Shown here: in pieces, positions 39,601-54,600 of the stretch
Position numbering within the stretch: the first letter of the stretch is position 1
Layout of the letters: each line of letters starts with the position of its first letter
DNA from: Amaurobius ferox
Taxonomy: Eukaryota > Arthropoda > Arachnida > Araneae > Amaurobiidae
Direction: 5' to 3'
DNA: 64,000 nt
NCBI GenBank assembly: GCA_951213105.1
Contig: OX578135.1
Span: 159,567,250-159,631,249 of the forward strand
Program-made: the position numbers and the translations under genes
The notes under the pieces: generated by a model
What the model was told of the DNA's origin: nothing
The model's input: only the letters and a program-made list of their open reading frames with translations
Databases searched by the model: none

Positions 39601-42600
39601 TGCTGCTCAACTGCCAGTAATGTTGGTGAGTTACACATTTAAGGGCCTGTGCCTGATTTGTATCTTTTGTCTCTCTCTCCCTCTCCAATTAAATAGCTAC
39701 TAATTAACGCCAATTAAATATTTACTTGTTAACTCCAAATAAATTATTTACTAGTAAAAGTCAGGTGTTTTCATGATAGCTTACCATCTGTTCCAATTAG
39801 TCTATGAGACTCCTTACCATTGTTTATTTTGAATTGTTATAGAATGGATGATCAATACATTCATATTAAGAGGAGCATTTTGTGTATTATGTTATTTGTA
39901 CATAGATTTAAATATTGCAAATAAATTAATGTTATTATTTAAAAGCACGGCCTTATTCTTTTTCGCGCTCTTACCGGACGTGTCCTAAAAAGGAAGTTAC
40001 TTTAGGACAGCACCTATTTGCATTTCTTCCCAAACAATGACATCAATCGAAATATACTACTCATTTTTACTTTTCCTATACATTACCATGAATTGCAGGG
40101 AAAGTATTGGAATCGTGTCGAAAATCGCAACTCGAGTTTTTGACTAATCTACACGTTTCAAGACCTCTAGAATACGAAAAAACCATTTTTAGCTCGACGT
40201 GTGTCTGTCTGTGCAGATTTTGTGTCCACTCAAACTAAAAAACTAACTGACCGAATTTCATAAAAGTTGGTAGGTAAGTCACTTGTGGGCGAATCTGGTG
40301 CTGATTAGTTTTGGGTACGATTTGGGATAAAAGAACCCTCCTTTTTTTTGCGAAATGGCCCGCAAAAGCCTGTATCCACTCTAGCTGAAAAACTAATGGA
40401 CCGAATTTCACAAAATTCAGTAGATAAGTCGCTTGTGGGTTACACTGGTGCTGATTAGATTTTGGTACGCTTTGGAAAAAAATAACCTGCCCCTTTTTGC
40501 GAAATAACCCGCAAAAATCGTCGAAATCTAAAGTAAAAACTACGTATGCTTAAATATATCCATTAAATGCTTGTTTTATACGTGGTTTTTAATGAAGAAA
40601 AGAATAAGACCAACCCCATTACACTACGACCAGCCGTTCTCGAGCTATTTTAGTTTTTTTTTATTTTCTCTACGCCACCTGAATAAGTCCAGTTACCAAA
40701 CGAAAATGAAAATTGAATTAAAAGTGAATTAAATTTATTTAAAATAAAGAGAACGTGGTTATTAGTCTGCAAGGAAAGTTATGTGCTGCCCACATCAGAT
40801 TTTTTTCATTCTCATCTTCAGAACTTGAGAGCAATCTCATTCTTTTTCGTCCTCTACGTATTATATTCACAATATTCTCATCTTCATAGCCGGTAGGTAT
40901 CTGTAGGCTCACACTCAGTGTCTAATAGATCAATAATATATATTTCAAATAATATATCTTTACTTTCAGAAAGTTCACCGTCATCAATTTTCGAAAACGC
41001 TTCGCCTATGTTATTTATTTCTACTGAGAATTTGGTGTGCCTTGAAAGTTTCGACATTTTTTCAGGGTGAAGATTAGGAATGGAGTAGCTCTGTAAAAAA
41101 CAAAATATAAACTTACTAATGATACTCTTTGGTTTTTGTCACCTTTTCTTGAAGCTTGAAATTTTAAGCACTTTATTGAAATTTTAATACACAATTATTT
41201 TAAATTGAACTTACTACGCAACAGTCCTTGCAGGAATGTGCAGGAACCTAATGAAAATATGTGGAATGTGCATGTACATCACATTTTCTGACCCAACAAC
41301 CTTATAAGGCAATACATTTTTCTCCAGGTAAAATGACCGGTCGTGGTAGATAACGGTAGACTGTATCTTTATCATATAAACAAGAAGAAAAGTAAATATT
41401 GAAAAATTGATTGCATACATTTAATAGAAAAGGTCATGAAGCCAAGTGAAAAAAGCGATAGCATTATATGCGAATTTTCTAATCAAAAGTTCACAACCGG
41501 TCATTTGGCCGGCCATGGTACATTTAGTGTTAAATGCACTTTTATTCAAAACATTCTATTTAAATATTTCACTTAATTCTCCTAAAAAGAAGTAAGCAAA
41601 TTATCGTCGCATATCTGAAAAATAAAATATCTTGGTCCTGTTTGTAAGCAAATTTATAAAAAATACGAAATCGGATCAATATATGCTAAAATGAAAGCGC
41701 ATTGAAAAATGGATTAGTGAGTGATTCAGCTAAGATGAAAGCCTTAAAAGGGTATTAGCAGACATACCTATATTATTTTTTATTCTGGGTCAATAATTGG
41801 CTAAGCAGAATATATGTGTTTTAAAATATTTGTTAAATAAAATAATGTAAGAAATTAAATATATCAATAATTCTCGTAACCCTTGAACTCAAAAGCCGTA
41901 ATTTATATAATCTAATCAAAAATGAAATTCCGATAAAATTTGTTTTATATGCATTTCTTAATTATTTAAATCGGAAAAGATTTAATAAAAATCGTCTGCT
42001 GTATAAACTCATTGGGTTTTATTCCGTAGCTTAGCAACATGATATATTTTTTTTTCAAATAAATTTGCGGAAAAAATATCGTCTGCATAAAGCTATCTCT
42101 ATGGGAGGTTCGTTTCTATAAATATCTTGCCAACTCTTAGTCCTAGCAACGGGAAGCATTGATTAAATTTTAAGTGGGACTATTCTAAGGCGACCCACAA
42201 AATTTCTTGAAATTCGGCGCAGCCGTTCTCCCGTGATGATGAAACACACATACACACACACACATACATGCGGACAGATTTCAGTATTATTTATGCAGAT
42301 AAGTTTAAATGCAATTAAATTTATGGGTTTTACTGACCTATTGTCAGCTTGTGAAAATAAAGTATTTAAAAATACTTTTAAAATAAATAGGTTGCAAATG
42401 ACAGCCCTTTTAACAATGTCTTCTTACCAGTTATAATTCCGAAAGTACTTAAGTATTTAGGAACTGTCTGAAAGTACTTTCTAGAAGATATTTAAGTACA
42501 GTCGTCCGCATCCGCTGATTCAGTATTTGCGGTTTCAGTTAACCGCTGATTCAGTATTTGAGGTTTCAGTTATCCGCTGATTCAATATTTACAGTTTCAG

Positions 42601-45600
42601 TTATCCGGTGATTCAGTATTTGCGGTTTCAGTTATCCGCTGATTCAGTATTTGCGGTTTCAGTTATCCGCTGATTCAGTATTTGAGGTTTCAGTTATCCG
42701 CTGATTCAATATTTACAGTTTCAGTTATCCGCTGATTCAGTATTTGCGGTTTCAGTTATCTGCTGATTCAGTATTTGAGGTTTCAGTTATCCGCTGATTC
42801 AATATTTACAGTTTCAGTTATCCGCTGATTCAGTATTTGCGGTTTCAGTTAACCGCTGATTCAGTATTTGCGGTTTCAGTTATCCGCTGATTCAGTATTT
42901 GCGGTTTCAGCTACCCTCTGATTCAGTATTTGCGGTTTCAGTTATCCGCGGCTCGAAAGGAAATTGGAAAATGAAAGAAATAAAGATTCAGTAGTTTTAA
43001 ATCAAAATTGGGTCTGCATTTTTTGAGCAACAATATTTTTCCATTTTTCTATCGTTTGAGGTCGGTATATTTTTTAAAAGTAGCATTTATTTATTATAGG
43101 TCATCTACAGTTATGTACGTAATGTAGGATATCTATTATAAAATGTGTAACAATGAGAGAGACCATATTATTACTTATTTAATGTTGTCTTACGGCGCAT
43201 AATTTATCGGTTAAACTTTACCTTATCTTGAAAGAGTATCATGTTATATATAGGTTTTATTACCCACGTATACGGGGAACTACTGTAATAATACTTTAGT
43301 CAATCAGTAGGTTGATATTTATTGTAAAATCAATTTCATAGTAGCAATTCAAAGGTTCTTTAATACTGCTATGGAGCTATTGATTTTAAAGAAGAAATAT
43401 GTGAAAATTTTATAATCGTGTATACCATGATATATCCTTTATACACAGTAAGTGGAGTTCATGAGTTTTTATATGGACTAAAAAAATATACCTAAAAGTG
43501 ACACTACTCGAACTTCATGGAAAACAATGAATCTAACGGTCGAAGAGAAGCACACAGAAGCTATTTGGGATTATATAGGATATATATCATATAGGATTAA
43601 AACCAATTTGTTTATTAACAGAAAACAAAACAGATACAGCTTCTTGCTATTTAAACAGTGAACTTATGTGCAACTAAAATTCTTCTATTGTACAGGTTCA
43701 TTGAAGAAAATTTTGTACCCGTACCGAGCGGGGTAATACACTATAAGAACTCACGCTCTACCACTTTCCATAAAAAAAAATTTGATGTGGGCAGCATATG
43801 ACTTTTCTTATATAATGCAATGAATTTACTACTTTTACAGCAAAAAAACATAGGTTATTCTTACAGTTGATACTTATATTCTTTCCAAGATATTGAATTT
43901 TCATCAATTAGTCGTCATTTTCATTGATTTAGCTTCATTTTTATTCATTTGGCGAGATTTTCGTTAATTTGGCAACATTTAAAAAAGTCGCCAAGTTGGC
44001 GACATTCCGCCAAATTCGTCGCCAAAATATTGCCAAGCGTTATGGATGGAGAAATAAGTTATTCTTTTAGCAGATAAATGACTATTGGCGTTCAAATACA
44101 AAAGTATTACTCAATTCTTTTCTCATGAATGGAACGAGCTAAATCCACAAGAATGATGTCACCCAATTTATGGCATGATATTACATATGAAAAGTGAACA
44201 TGTTTCTCAACCGTTAATATATTTTTTTTAATTTATGGGATTTTTTGATGAATTTATTTGAAAAATGTGCAATATCTTGAGAATGGTTCACGTTAGCGTT
44301 CTAAAGTTTATGTCAATCACTTTTTAAGAAAAAATTACATAAGAAATGTCTTATTTGCTTAACTTTATTAGAGGTTTTAATTTTTTGATGATTTTTTCAA
44401 AATTTCATTCGAAAATTTAGGGAGTTCTGAACATTTGATTGCGTTTAAAAAAAAATAGGTTTCCAGTATTCACGGATTGTGATTTCTGTACCAAATTTTA
44501 TTCGAATCGGTCCATTCGTTAGTCAGTTATCGTCTCCATAGACTCACTGACACACAAACTTTCACACAGACACAGAGACATTACCTCAAAAATGTTCGAT
44601 TCGTGATCAATTATACTAATTATTAAGGAATCTTAATTTTAAAGTAATCAAAAGTACATATGCTCAATATTATACCTCTCTATCGTGCCAAATGGAAACA
44701 AAGGACGCTTTATCAACACTAGCGACACCTAGATATAATTCTCAAAGCGTTATGGCATTTTCAAGCGTTTCATCCATAGGAGTTTTATCTCCTCTTCAAT
44801 TCCGTGATCTCTTTCATTTCAATCCGAACCGAAAGTTTTATCATGCCTCGACTATAGGATCGCAGAAATTGTTTGATCGGACCCTGATTGGTCTGTAGGA
44901 ATTGATGTTGCTAGTCCCGAGCCAGGCCCGAACTCGGGACCCGGTGCTTACAAGACCGACATTATAAGGTTAATGCAAAAGCTAGCTTCTACTCCGAACT
45001 TATAATTCGGGTATCCTAGCATCTTCGATTGATGTCTTTGGTGGGAGCAGAGTCGCCTGCTGCCACAGGTCTATTTGAACCAAAATTCAAACTAAAAGTT
45101 TGTTGTGGTAAAGAAATTATAATTTAAAACTTAAAATGGGTGAAAAGATAAGTAAAAGTTATCGAGACCTCACAAGTATGCAGTACATACACAGCATGTT
45201 TTCTATAATTGTTATATTAGATGCAAAACTAGAACAACGATGTCGAGAAATTAGAACGAAGATATTAAACTAGGGTTCTTAACTTTTTGTCTTCATGGTT
45301 GTTATATAAGTGAACTTTATGTAGCCAGTTCCCGTGAAACAGAATTTCGCGTATTTATACTTCTGTCGTATCGCCTGAATGTTCGATTCGACAGTTTGTG
45401 AAACGCGGCTTGAAAAACTCTCTTTTTCAACGCCTGCATTGTGTTAAGCTTTGTTTGGATTCATTTACATGCAAAAGTCTAGTTTCGTTTGAGATGTGGA
45501 TTTAATGTTTCTGCTGTGTGTTGCTTTTCGTGGCGCCTGCCCGGTCTGTTCGAAAGCGAACTTTTTGCTCCTCTCTCGGCCAATAGGAGAGCTTCTTGGC

Positions 45601-48600
45601 TGTTGTTGGGAGCGCGTGGCTTTCTCCGGGGGCTTTTGAGTGTGGAACTTTGTAAAGTGCGGATGGAAGAAGATCCGGAAGAGGAAAATGGAACAAAGGG
45701 AGTAGGGCCAGTGCCCCCTTACTGCTGAGGATTATTGATTTTCCCAAAATCTAATCCTGGAGGATACCTGTTGAAGACCCAGACCGACCGGCTCGTCAGC
45801 AAGGACATGAGCAATGGAGGATACCTGTGGAAGAATCTTACCGGGATCTGCAATTTATTCAAAATTCTAATATTTGTTTTTCTATTTTAGGTAATGTGAT
45901 TTTTGACCGAAGGCCGCGCGATTTGGGTGTGGTCCCGGGTGGTCCTTTGAACTGTTGAACCTTCTGTTCCGATGTGATATTATACTCCTTTCGGATATAT
46001 TTGCTGAATAGTTAAGATCTGATGTTTCTGAAAATAAAGAGGTTTGATTTTACGCAGAACTGTGAGGTAAAATTATATCGAAATTAAATCTATAACAGTG
46101 GAACTTTAAGTTGCCATTTCAAACCCTGGAATAAATATGAGGCACTTAAGAATAATGCAACTTTTGTGGAATCCTTTATATTGTGTTTATAGAAATAAGT
46201 GATTAATTAATTAAGGATTCATAGTGTTTGATTATAATAACATTAGAAAATGATTAATTACATAATATGTTGTTCTCTAGTGATATAAAAATAGAAATAA
46301 TTTCTGATGGTATCAAATTTGAATTAAATGTTGAATACTACAATTGTTTGGAATATATTATCAATTTTAAATGGTTTGCATAATTAATAAATATGAATGT
46401 TAAATTTAATGAGTTAAATTATTTGCACACCCTGTTTTGTCTTTATTTTCTACCCATCTGTGGACTGTTGTCTCCAGACCGTAAGTACTCCTGGGTTATG
46501 AGTGACTTTATTCGAATATTGTATAAGGTTCTAGTAATGTACACTTTACGAGTCTTCGATCTTCAATGCATGTCGGTTGTGAGATCGGTTTCACTTTCGT
46601 TCCGACTCACCGCTGATGTGACACTTCTCTCTTCAACTTATTGGACGTGTACTTCATCGGATAAAAACCTATGTTAAAAAATATTTAAAAATGTAGAGAT
46701 TTTATTATACGTTTACCCTGAAAACATTCGCTTAAGCCACCTGGCTCAAAATTGCCCTCAAAATTGTTTTGCAGTAGAAAAAATTGCAAATTAATATAAA
46801 TTAATAGTTCAATATCATAATTTATTTGTTTTACTTTCTGTGTTTCCGTTAAATATCTATTAACAGCTTTGAAAAAATTGATTAGTCAAAATAGTTCATT
46901 TATTACTTTATTACTTTCCATATATACATAATGTAATGTATAAGGATAGTATTGTGATAGGGTTCAAAATTTGGATTCGGGTTTTTGACGGGAGAGCACG
47001 TTTCAAGCATCCCTGAACACGAATCGAATGTTTTTGAAGTGATGTCTGTGTCTGTCTATCTCTGTGTGTGTGTGTGTGTCCGTGAGTCTGAGGAGACGAT
47101 ATCTCGCAAACGAATGGAGAGATTTAAACTAAATTTGGCACAAAAATTACAATCTACGAACATTGGAACCCTATTGTTCTTAAACGCAGTCGAATGCTGA
47201 GAACACCCCTAAATTTTCGAATGAAATTTTGAGAAAAAAAAACAAAACTTCAATACAGTTAGATAAATAATTATTTCTTATGCAATTTTTTATTATAAAA
47301 CGATTGATACAAAAATTAGAACGCTAGTATGAACATTTTTTGAGATATTACCAATTTTTCAAATTAATTTATCAAAAAATCACATCAAAAAATAGTAATA
47401 AAAAATCTAATGTGGCCAGCGCATGACTTTCCTTATATAATACAATGTATTTACTACTTTTACAGTAAAAACAAAATAGGTTATTCTTATAGTAGATACT
47501 TATATTTTTTCCAAGATTTTGAAATTTCGTCAAATAGTCGTTATTTTCATTGATTTAGTGTCATTTTTATCCATTTGGCGGGATTTTCTTTGATTTGGTA
47601 ACATTTAAAAAGTCGCCAAGTTGGCGACATTAAGCCAAATTCGTCGCCAAAATCTCGCCAAGCATTATGGACGGAGAAATAATATATTCCTATAGCAGAT
47701 AAATGACTATTGGTGTTCAAATACAAAAGTATTACTCAAAGTATCTTTTTCATGAATGGAACGAGCTAGATCCACGAGAATGATGTCACCCAATTTATCG
47801 CATGATATTACATATGAAAAGTGAACATGTTTCTCTATAGGAAATAGTTTTTTTATTTTATATTCTTTTTTGATAATTTTTTAAAAAATGTGCAATATCT
47901 CGAGAACGGTTCATGCTAGCGTTCTAAAATTTATGTTAATCGTTTTCTAATGAATAATTATATAAGAAATGTTTATTTGCGTAACTTTATTAGAGGTTTT
48001 CATTTTTTGATGATATTTTCAAAATTTCACTCGAAAATTTAGAGGGTTCTGAACATTCGATTGCGTATAAAAACAATAGGCTTTCAGTGTTTACGGATTG
48101 TAATTTTTGTACCAAATTTAGTTCGAATCGGTCCATTCGTTCGTCAGTTATCGTCTCCACACACTCACTGACACACACACACACACACATAGTTTCACAC
48201 ACGCACACACACACACAAACATAGTTTCACACACGCACACATACACATACACATACACACACACATAGACATCACCTCAAAAATGTTCGATTCGTGACCA
48301 GGGATGCTTGAAACGTACTCTCCAGTCCAAAACTCGAATTCGAATTTTCGACCCCGTCACAATACTTTCCTTATACATTATTACTTTCCTTATATACATA
48401 ATGTATAAGGAAAGTATTGTGACGGGGTCGAAAATTCGAATTCGAGTTTTCGACGGGAGAGCACGTTTCAAGCATCCCTGATCACGAATCAAACGTTTTT
48501 GACGTGATGTGTGTGTGTGTGTGTCAGTGAGTCTGTGGAGACGATAACTGACGAACGAATGGACCGATTCGAACGAAATTTGGTACAAAAATCACTATCC

Positions 48601-51600
48601 GTAAACACTGGAAGCCTATTGTTTTTAAACGTTATCGAATGTTCAGAACCCCCCTAAATTTTCGAGTGAAATTTTGAAAAAATCGTCAAAAAATCAAAAC
48701 CGCTAATAAAGTTATGCAAATGGACATTTCTTATGTAATTTTTCATTAGAAAATGATTAACATAAATTTTAGAACGCTAACATGAACCGTTCTCGAGATA
48801 TTGCACATTTTTAAAAAAAGTTATCGTAAAGTCACAAAAAATAAAAAATATATATTTTCTATTGAGAAACATGTTCACTTTTCATATGTAATACCATGCG
48901 ATAAATTTGGTGACATCATTCTCGTGGATCTAGCTTGTTCCATTCATGAGAAAAGATACTTCCAGTAATACTTTTGTATTTGAACGTCAATAGTCATTTA
49001 TCTGCTATAAGAATAACTTATTTCTCCGTCAGTAAAGCTTGGCGAGATTTTGGCGACGAATTTGGCGGAATGTCGCCAACTTGTCGACTTTTGAAATGTT
49101 GTCAAATAACGAAAATCTCGCCAAATGGATTAAAATGACGCTAAATCAATGAAAATGACGACTAATTGTCGAAAATTTAATATCTTGGAAAGAATATAAG
49201 TATCTACTATAAGAAAAACCTATTTTTTTTATTGTAAAAGTAGTAAATTCATTGCATTATATAAGGAAAGTCATGTGTTGCCCACATAAGATATTTTTAC
49301 TGGCAAAGGAGTAAATTCATTGCATTATATAAGGAAAGTCATGTGCTGCCCACATCAGATTTTTGTATATAAGAAAAGTAAAAAATCCTTTTTGTGAAAT
49401 ATATTCACTTTTCATATGTAATATTATGCAATAAATTTGTTAACGTCATTCTCGTGGATTAGCACGTTCCATTCATGAGAGAAGATACTTCGGATTCTGG
49501 TTTTTATTTGGACTCCAATAGTAATTTACCTGCAATAAAATTAACCTAAATATCATCCATAACGCTTGACGAAATTTTAGCAGCAAATTTGGTGAAATAT
49601 CGACAGCATGGCGACTTTTTAAAATGTTGCCAAATTGGAACAAATGAAGCTAAATCAATGAAAATGACGACTAATTGATGAAAATTCAATATCTTGGAAA
49701 CAACATAAGTGTAGGCTGCAAGAATGACCCATTTCTCCGTCCGTAACGCTAGGCGAAAATTTTGTCAGAATGTCGCCATCTTGGCTACTTTTTTAAACGT
49801 TGCCAAAGTGAGGAAAATGTCACCAAATTGATAAAAGATCGATGATTTATAAAAATGACGCGAAACAGGAGGTAATGGTTTGCAAATTTTGAATTCCGGC
49901 ATATGACGGGCATATCTTCTAGTATATAGGCAAATTTGGTGAATAATTTAACGAAATATTGCCAACTTGGCGACATGTAGTCCCAGATTGATGAAAATAT
50001 AGTCCAAATTGCAAGTAGGACGCCTAGTTAATGAAAATGACGTTTAATTGATAAATTTATTATTAAAATATTTTAATATATGGACTATATTGCTTATTGA
50101 GGAAGCTATCAATATTAATAATTGTTGGAGTTACGTGAAATATAAGTTAATTGGGTACTTTGAAATAGTATTAGATGTTGTCATCCGAAAAAGAGCAAAT
50201 GTAAAATTCAACGTTAAAATCACTGTACCATAGATCTTTTCATAATTTTTTCACTGTGTAAGTAAATTCATTTCACTGTGTAAGTAAGAAGTAAATTCAT
50301 TGCATTATATTAGGAAAGTCATGTGCTTGTATAAGGAAAGTAATATAAGGAAAGTAAAAGTATTTTTACTTTCCTTATATACAATAATGTATAAGGAAAG
50401 TATTGTGACGGGGTCGAAAATTCGAATTCGAGTTTTTAACGGGAAAGCACGTTTCAAGCATCCCTGATCACGAATAGAACATTTTTGAGGTGATGTCTGT
50501 GTTTGTGTGTGTGTGTTTGTGTTTGTGTGTGTTTGTGTGTATCAGTGAGCCTTTGGAGACGATAACTGACAAACGAATGGATCGATTCGAACGAAATTTG
50601 GTACAAAAATTACAATCCGTGAAAACTGGAAGCCTATTGTTTTTATACGCAATCGAATGTTCAGAACCTCCCTACATTTTTGAGTGAAATTTTGAAAAAA
50701 TCATCAAAAAATCAAAACCGCTAATAAAGTAACTCAAATAGACCTTTCTTATGTAATTTTTCCTTAGAAAACGATTAACCTAAATTTTAGAACGCTAGCA
50801 TAAACCGTTCTCGAGATATTGCACATTTTTCAAAAAATTTATCAGAAAATCCCATAAATTAAAAAAAATATTAACTGTTGAGACATGTGTTCACTTTTCA
50901 TACATAATATCGTGCGATAAATTTGGTGACATCATTTTCGTGGATCCTAGCTCGTTCCATTCATGAAAAAAGATACTTGGAGTATTACTTTTGTATTTGA
51001 GCGCCAATAGTCATTTATCTGCTATAAGAATAAATTATTCTCCGTCCATTACTCCTGGCGAGATTTTGACGACGAATTTGACGGAATCTCGCCAACTTGG
51101 CGACTTTTTTAAATGTTACCAAATCAAAGAAAATCTCACGAAATGGAGAAAAATGACGCTAAATCAATGAAAATAACGACTATTTGATGAAAATTCAATA
51201 TCTTGAAAAACATATAAGTATCTACTATAAGACTAACCTATTCTGTTTTTACTGTAAAAGTAATAAATATACATTGCATTATATAAGGAAAATCATGTAC
51301 TGCCCACATCAGATTTTTACTTTCTTTATATACAATAATGTTTAAGGAAAGTATTGTGACGGGGTCGAAAATTCGAATTCGAGTTTTCGACGGGAGAGCA
51401 CATTTCAAGCATCCCTGATCACGAATCGAACATTTTTGAGGTGATGTCTATGTATGGTGTGTGTGTGTGTGTGTGTGAAAGTGTGTGTGTGTGTGTGTGT
51501 GTGTGTGTCAGTGAGTCTGTGGAGACGATAACTGAAGAATGAATGGACCGACTCAAACGAAATTTTGTACAAAAATCACAATTCGTGAATATTGGAAGCC

Positions 51601-54600
51601 TATTGTTTTTATACGCAATCGAATGTTCAGAACCCACCTAAATTGAGTGAAATTTTGAAAAACTCATTAAAAAATCAAAACCTTTAATAAAGTTACGCAA
51701 ATAAACATTTCTTATGTAATTTTTCATTAGAAAACGATTGACATAAATTTTAGAGCGCTAGCATGAACCGTTCTCGAGATATTTCACATTTTTCAAAAAA
51801 ATTATCAAAAAATCATGTAAAATAAAAAAAGAAGTATTACCCATTGAGAAACATGTACACTTTCATATGTAATAGCATGCGATAAATTTGATGACATCAT
51901 TCTCGTGGATTTAGCTCGTTCCATTCATGAAAAAAGATACTTTGAGTAATACTTTTGTATTTAAACGCCAATAGTCATTTATCTGCTGTAAGAATAAGTT
52001 ATTTCTCGATCCATAACGCTTGGCGAGATTTTGGAGACGAATTTGCTGGAATGTCGCCAACTTGGCGATTTGTTTAAATGTTGCTAAATTAACGAAAAAC
52101 TCGCCAAATGGATAAAAATGAGGCTAAATCAATGAAAATGACAACTAATTGACGAAAATTCAATATCTTGGAAAGAATATATCTACTATAAGAATAAGCT
52201 ATTGTTTTTACTTTTAAAGCAGTAAATTCATTGCATTATATATGGAAAGTCATGTGTTGGCAACATCAGAATTTTTTTCTTGTTGCGATAGAATAGGGAA
52301 ATTCCAATAAAACATTGTGCGGTTATTTCAGTAAGTCAGCCTGAGAGATTTATTAGTTTTTGCGTGATCAAGCTAGTGAAGGGGCCCTATTTTACAATCG
52401 ATTTAAATAATTGATAAAAAATATATCTATGGATAATAAAACTATTTTCTTTTTATTGAATAGCATTATTAGAATATGTCTCCCTTAGAACAGTATTTGC
52501 GCATGTGCGACTGCTGTGTAATTTACTTAAACATGTCCTTTAACTGTGTGACTGCAATAATTTTTTTTTCTCATGATCAAAATGATTTAAAAAATAGTAA
52601 AATATTTTTCTCATTAAGAAAGTCAGGCTTCAGATAGTTGAATGTATTGTGTGAGCGGCATATTATTTAACCCGTGAAGAATAAAATTAAAATATTTATT
52701 CTTTTTTGTCCAGTTTCCTTAGGCATTTAATTAAATCCAACGCAACTAATACGCTGCAGTTTTTCTTTCAAAAGATAAAAAAATGAGATTACCAAACACC
52801 GGTTTTACCTGTAGACAGACATTTCTTATTTTCTAACTTATATTTATTAAAATAGTTTCAGTTAAGGAACAAAACCCAATGTTTAAAACGATATCACATT
52901 AAATAATATATCAATTCAAAGATGCAAAAGCGGAATGCTGACATATTTCATGATTTTCTCCTGTAATACAGAGTGTATCTTAAAAATTGCAGGATATAAC
53001 TAATAACTTGAACTATTACGTTGTATAAGTTCCCATAGTTCTATTTAAGGAATGATATAAAGACAATAAAATACAATAGGCTTACATAATACGACAGTTT
53101 TGGTCACGTGATAGATTTACTAAAGAAAAGTACAAAACAAAGCTTTTTATAGCCCTCTACAAAGAGACAATTAGTAAATTGTTCCTTATTTATTTAAAGA
53201 CCTTTTGAAAAAAAAATGTGATGTGAGCAGCACATGACTTTCCCTGCAGACTTATATCCACGTTCTCTTTATTTTAATTAAATTTAATTCACTTTTAATT
53301 CAATTTTCGTTCTCATTCGGTAACCGGACTTATTTTCAAAGGTGGCGTAGAGAAAATACGAAAAAACTAAAATATCTCGAGAACGGCTAGTCCTAGTGTA
53401 ATGAGGTTGGTCTCATTCTTTTCTTCATTAAAAATGTCGTATTAAACAAGCATTTAATGGATATATTTGGATATATGGATAGCATACGTAGTTTTTATTT
53501 TAGATTTTTGCGGGTCATTTCGCAAAAAAGGCAAGTTATTTTTTTCCAAATCGTACCAAAATCAAATCAGCACCAGGGTGTCCCACAGGAGACTTATCTA
53601 CCGAATTTTGTAAAATTCGGTCCATTAGTTTTTCAGTTAGAGTAGATACAGGCTTTTGCGGGTCATTTCGCAAAAAAAGGCAGGTTCTTTTATCCCAAAT
53701 CGTACCCAAAACTAATCAGCACCAGATTCGCCTGCAAGTGCCTTACCTACCAAATTTTATGAAATTCGATCCATTAGTTTTTAGTTTGAGTGGATACAAA
53801 ATCGGCACAGACAGACAGACACACATACACACAAACGTCACGCTAGAAATTGTTTTTTCGTATTCTAGAGGTCTTGAAACGTGTAAATCCGTCGAAAACT
53901 CGAGTTGCGATTTTCGACGGATCCAATACTTTCCCTATACATTACCCTGTATTGCAGGGAAAGTAAAAAAAAACACAATTTTTGGCATACAAAATTGGCG
54001 ATGAAAAAATTGTCAAAGCTATGGGATTTAAATTACTCTGACCCTATCCAATAACGGGACGAAAATATATTTCAGGGGCCGTACAAAAATTGAATTTCGT
54101 TAGATAAAACTTGCATTCGAAAACCTACATGTTACCTATTCTTTGGTAAAAGTTTTATAAATCTCCAATTATCCTTCGAAGAATTTAATGAATCCTATCT
54201 CCGATCATTTTGATCGTAATGACAATTGGACTTTTGTTGTTCAATTTGTTTTAATTCAGCAAACCAAACATCACTCTAAAAGTAACAAATGTTAGAAAAC
54301 CGAAATTGTCTCCCTTTTTATATTGAACGATCGACTGTTGCACCGAATGTAATGTCTTTATCTCATTGCGAAATATGGGTTTCTATCATTATATTTTTCC
54401 GAAATTTATCAGACGATTGACAGGTATTCTAGATTTCAAAATTCTATCTCCCTTTTAAAGGAGTTTTTCATTTATTCGGTAAATCGAATATTTTAGTGGG
54501 CGAAACCCCTAAAAAAAAAAAAATTGGACACTTTCTTCCTTTTATACTATCTACCCATACACCAAATTTGAAGTCTCTATCTCACCGCGAAGTACGTTTT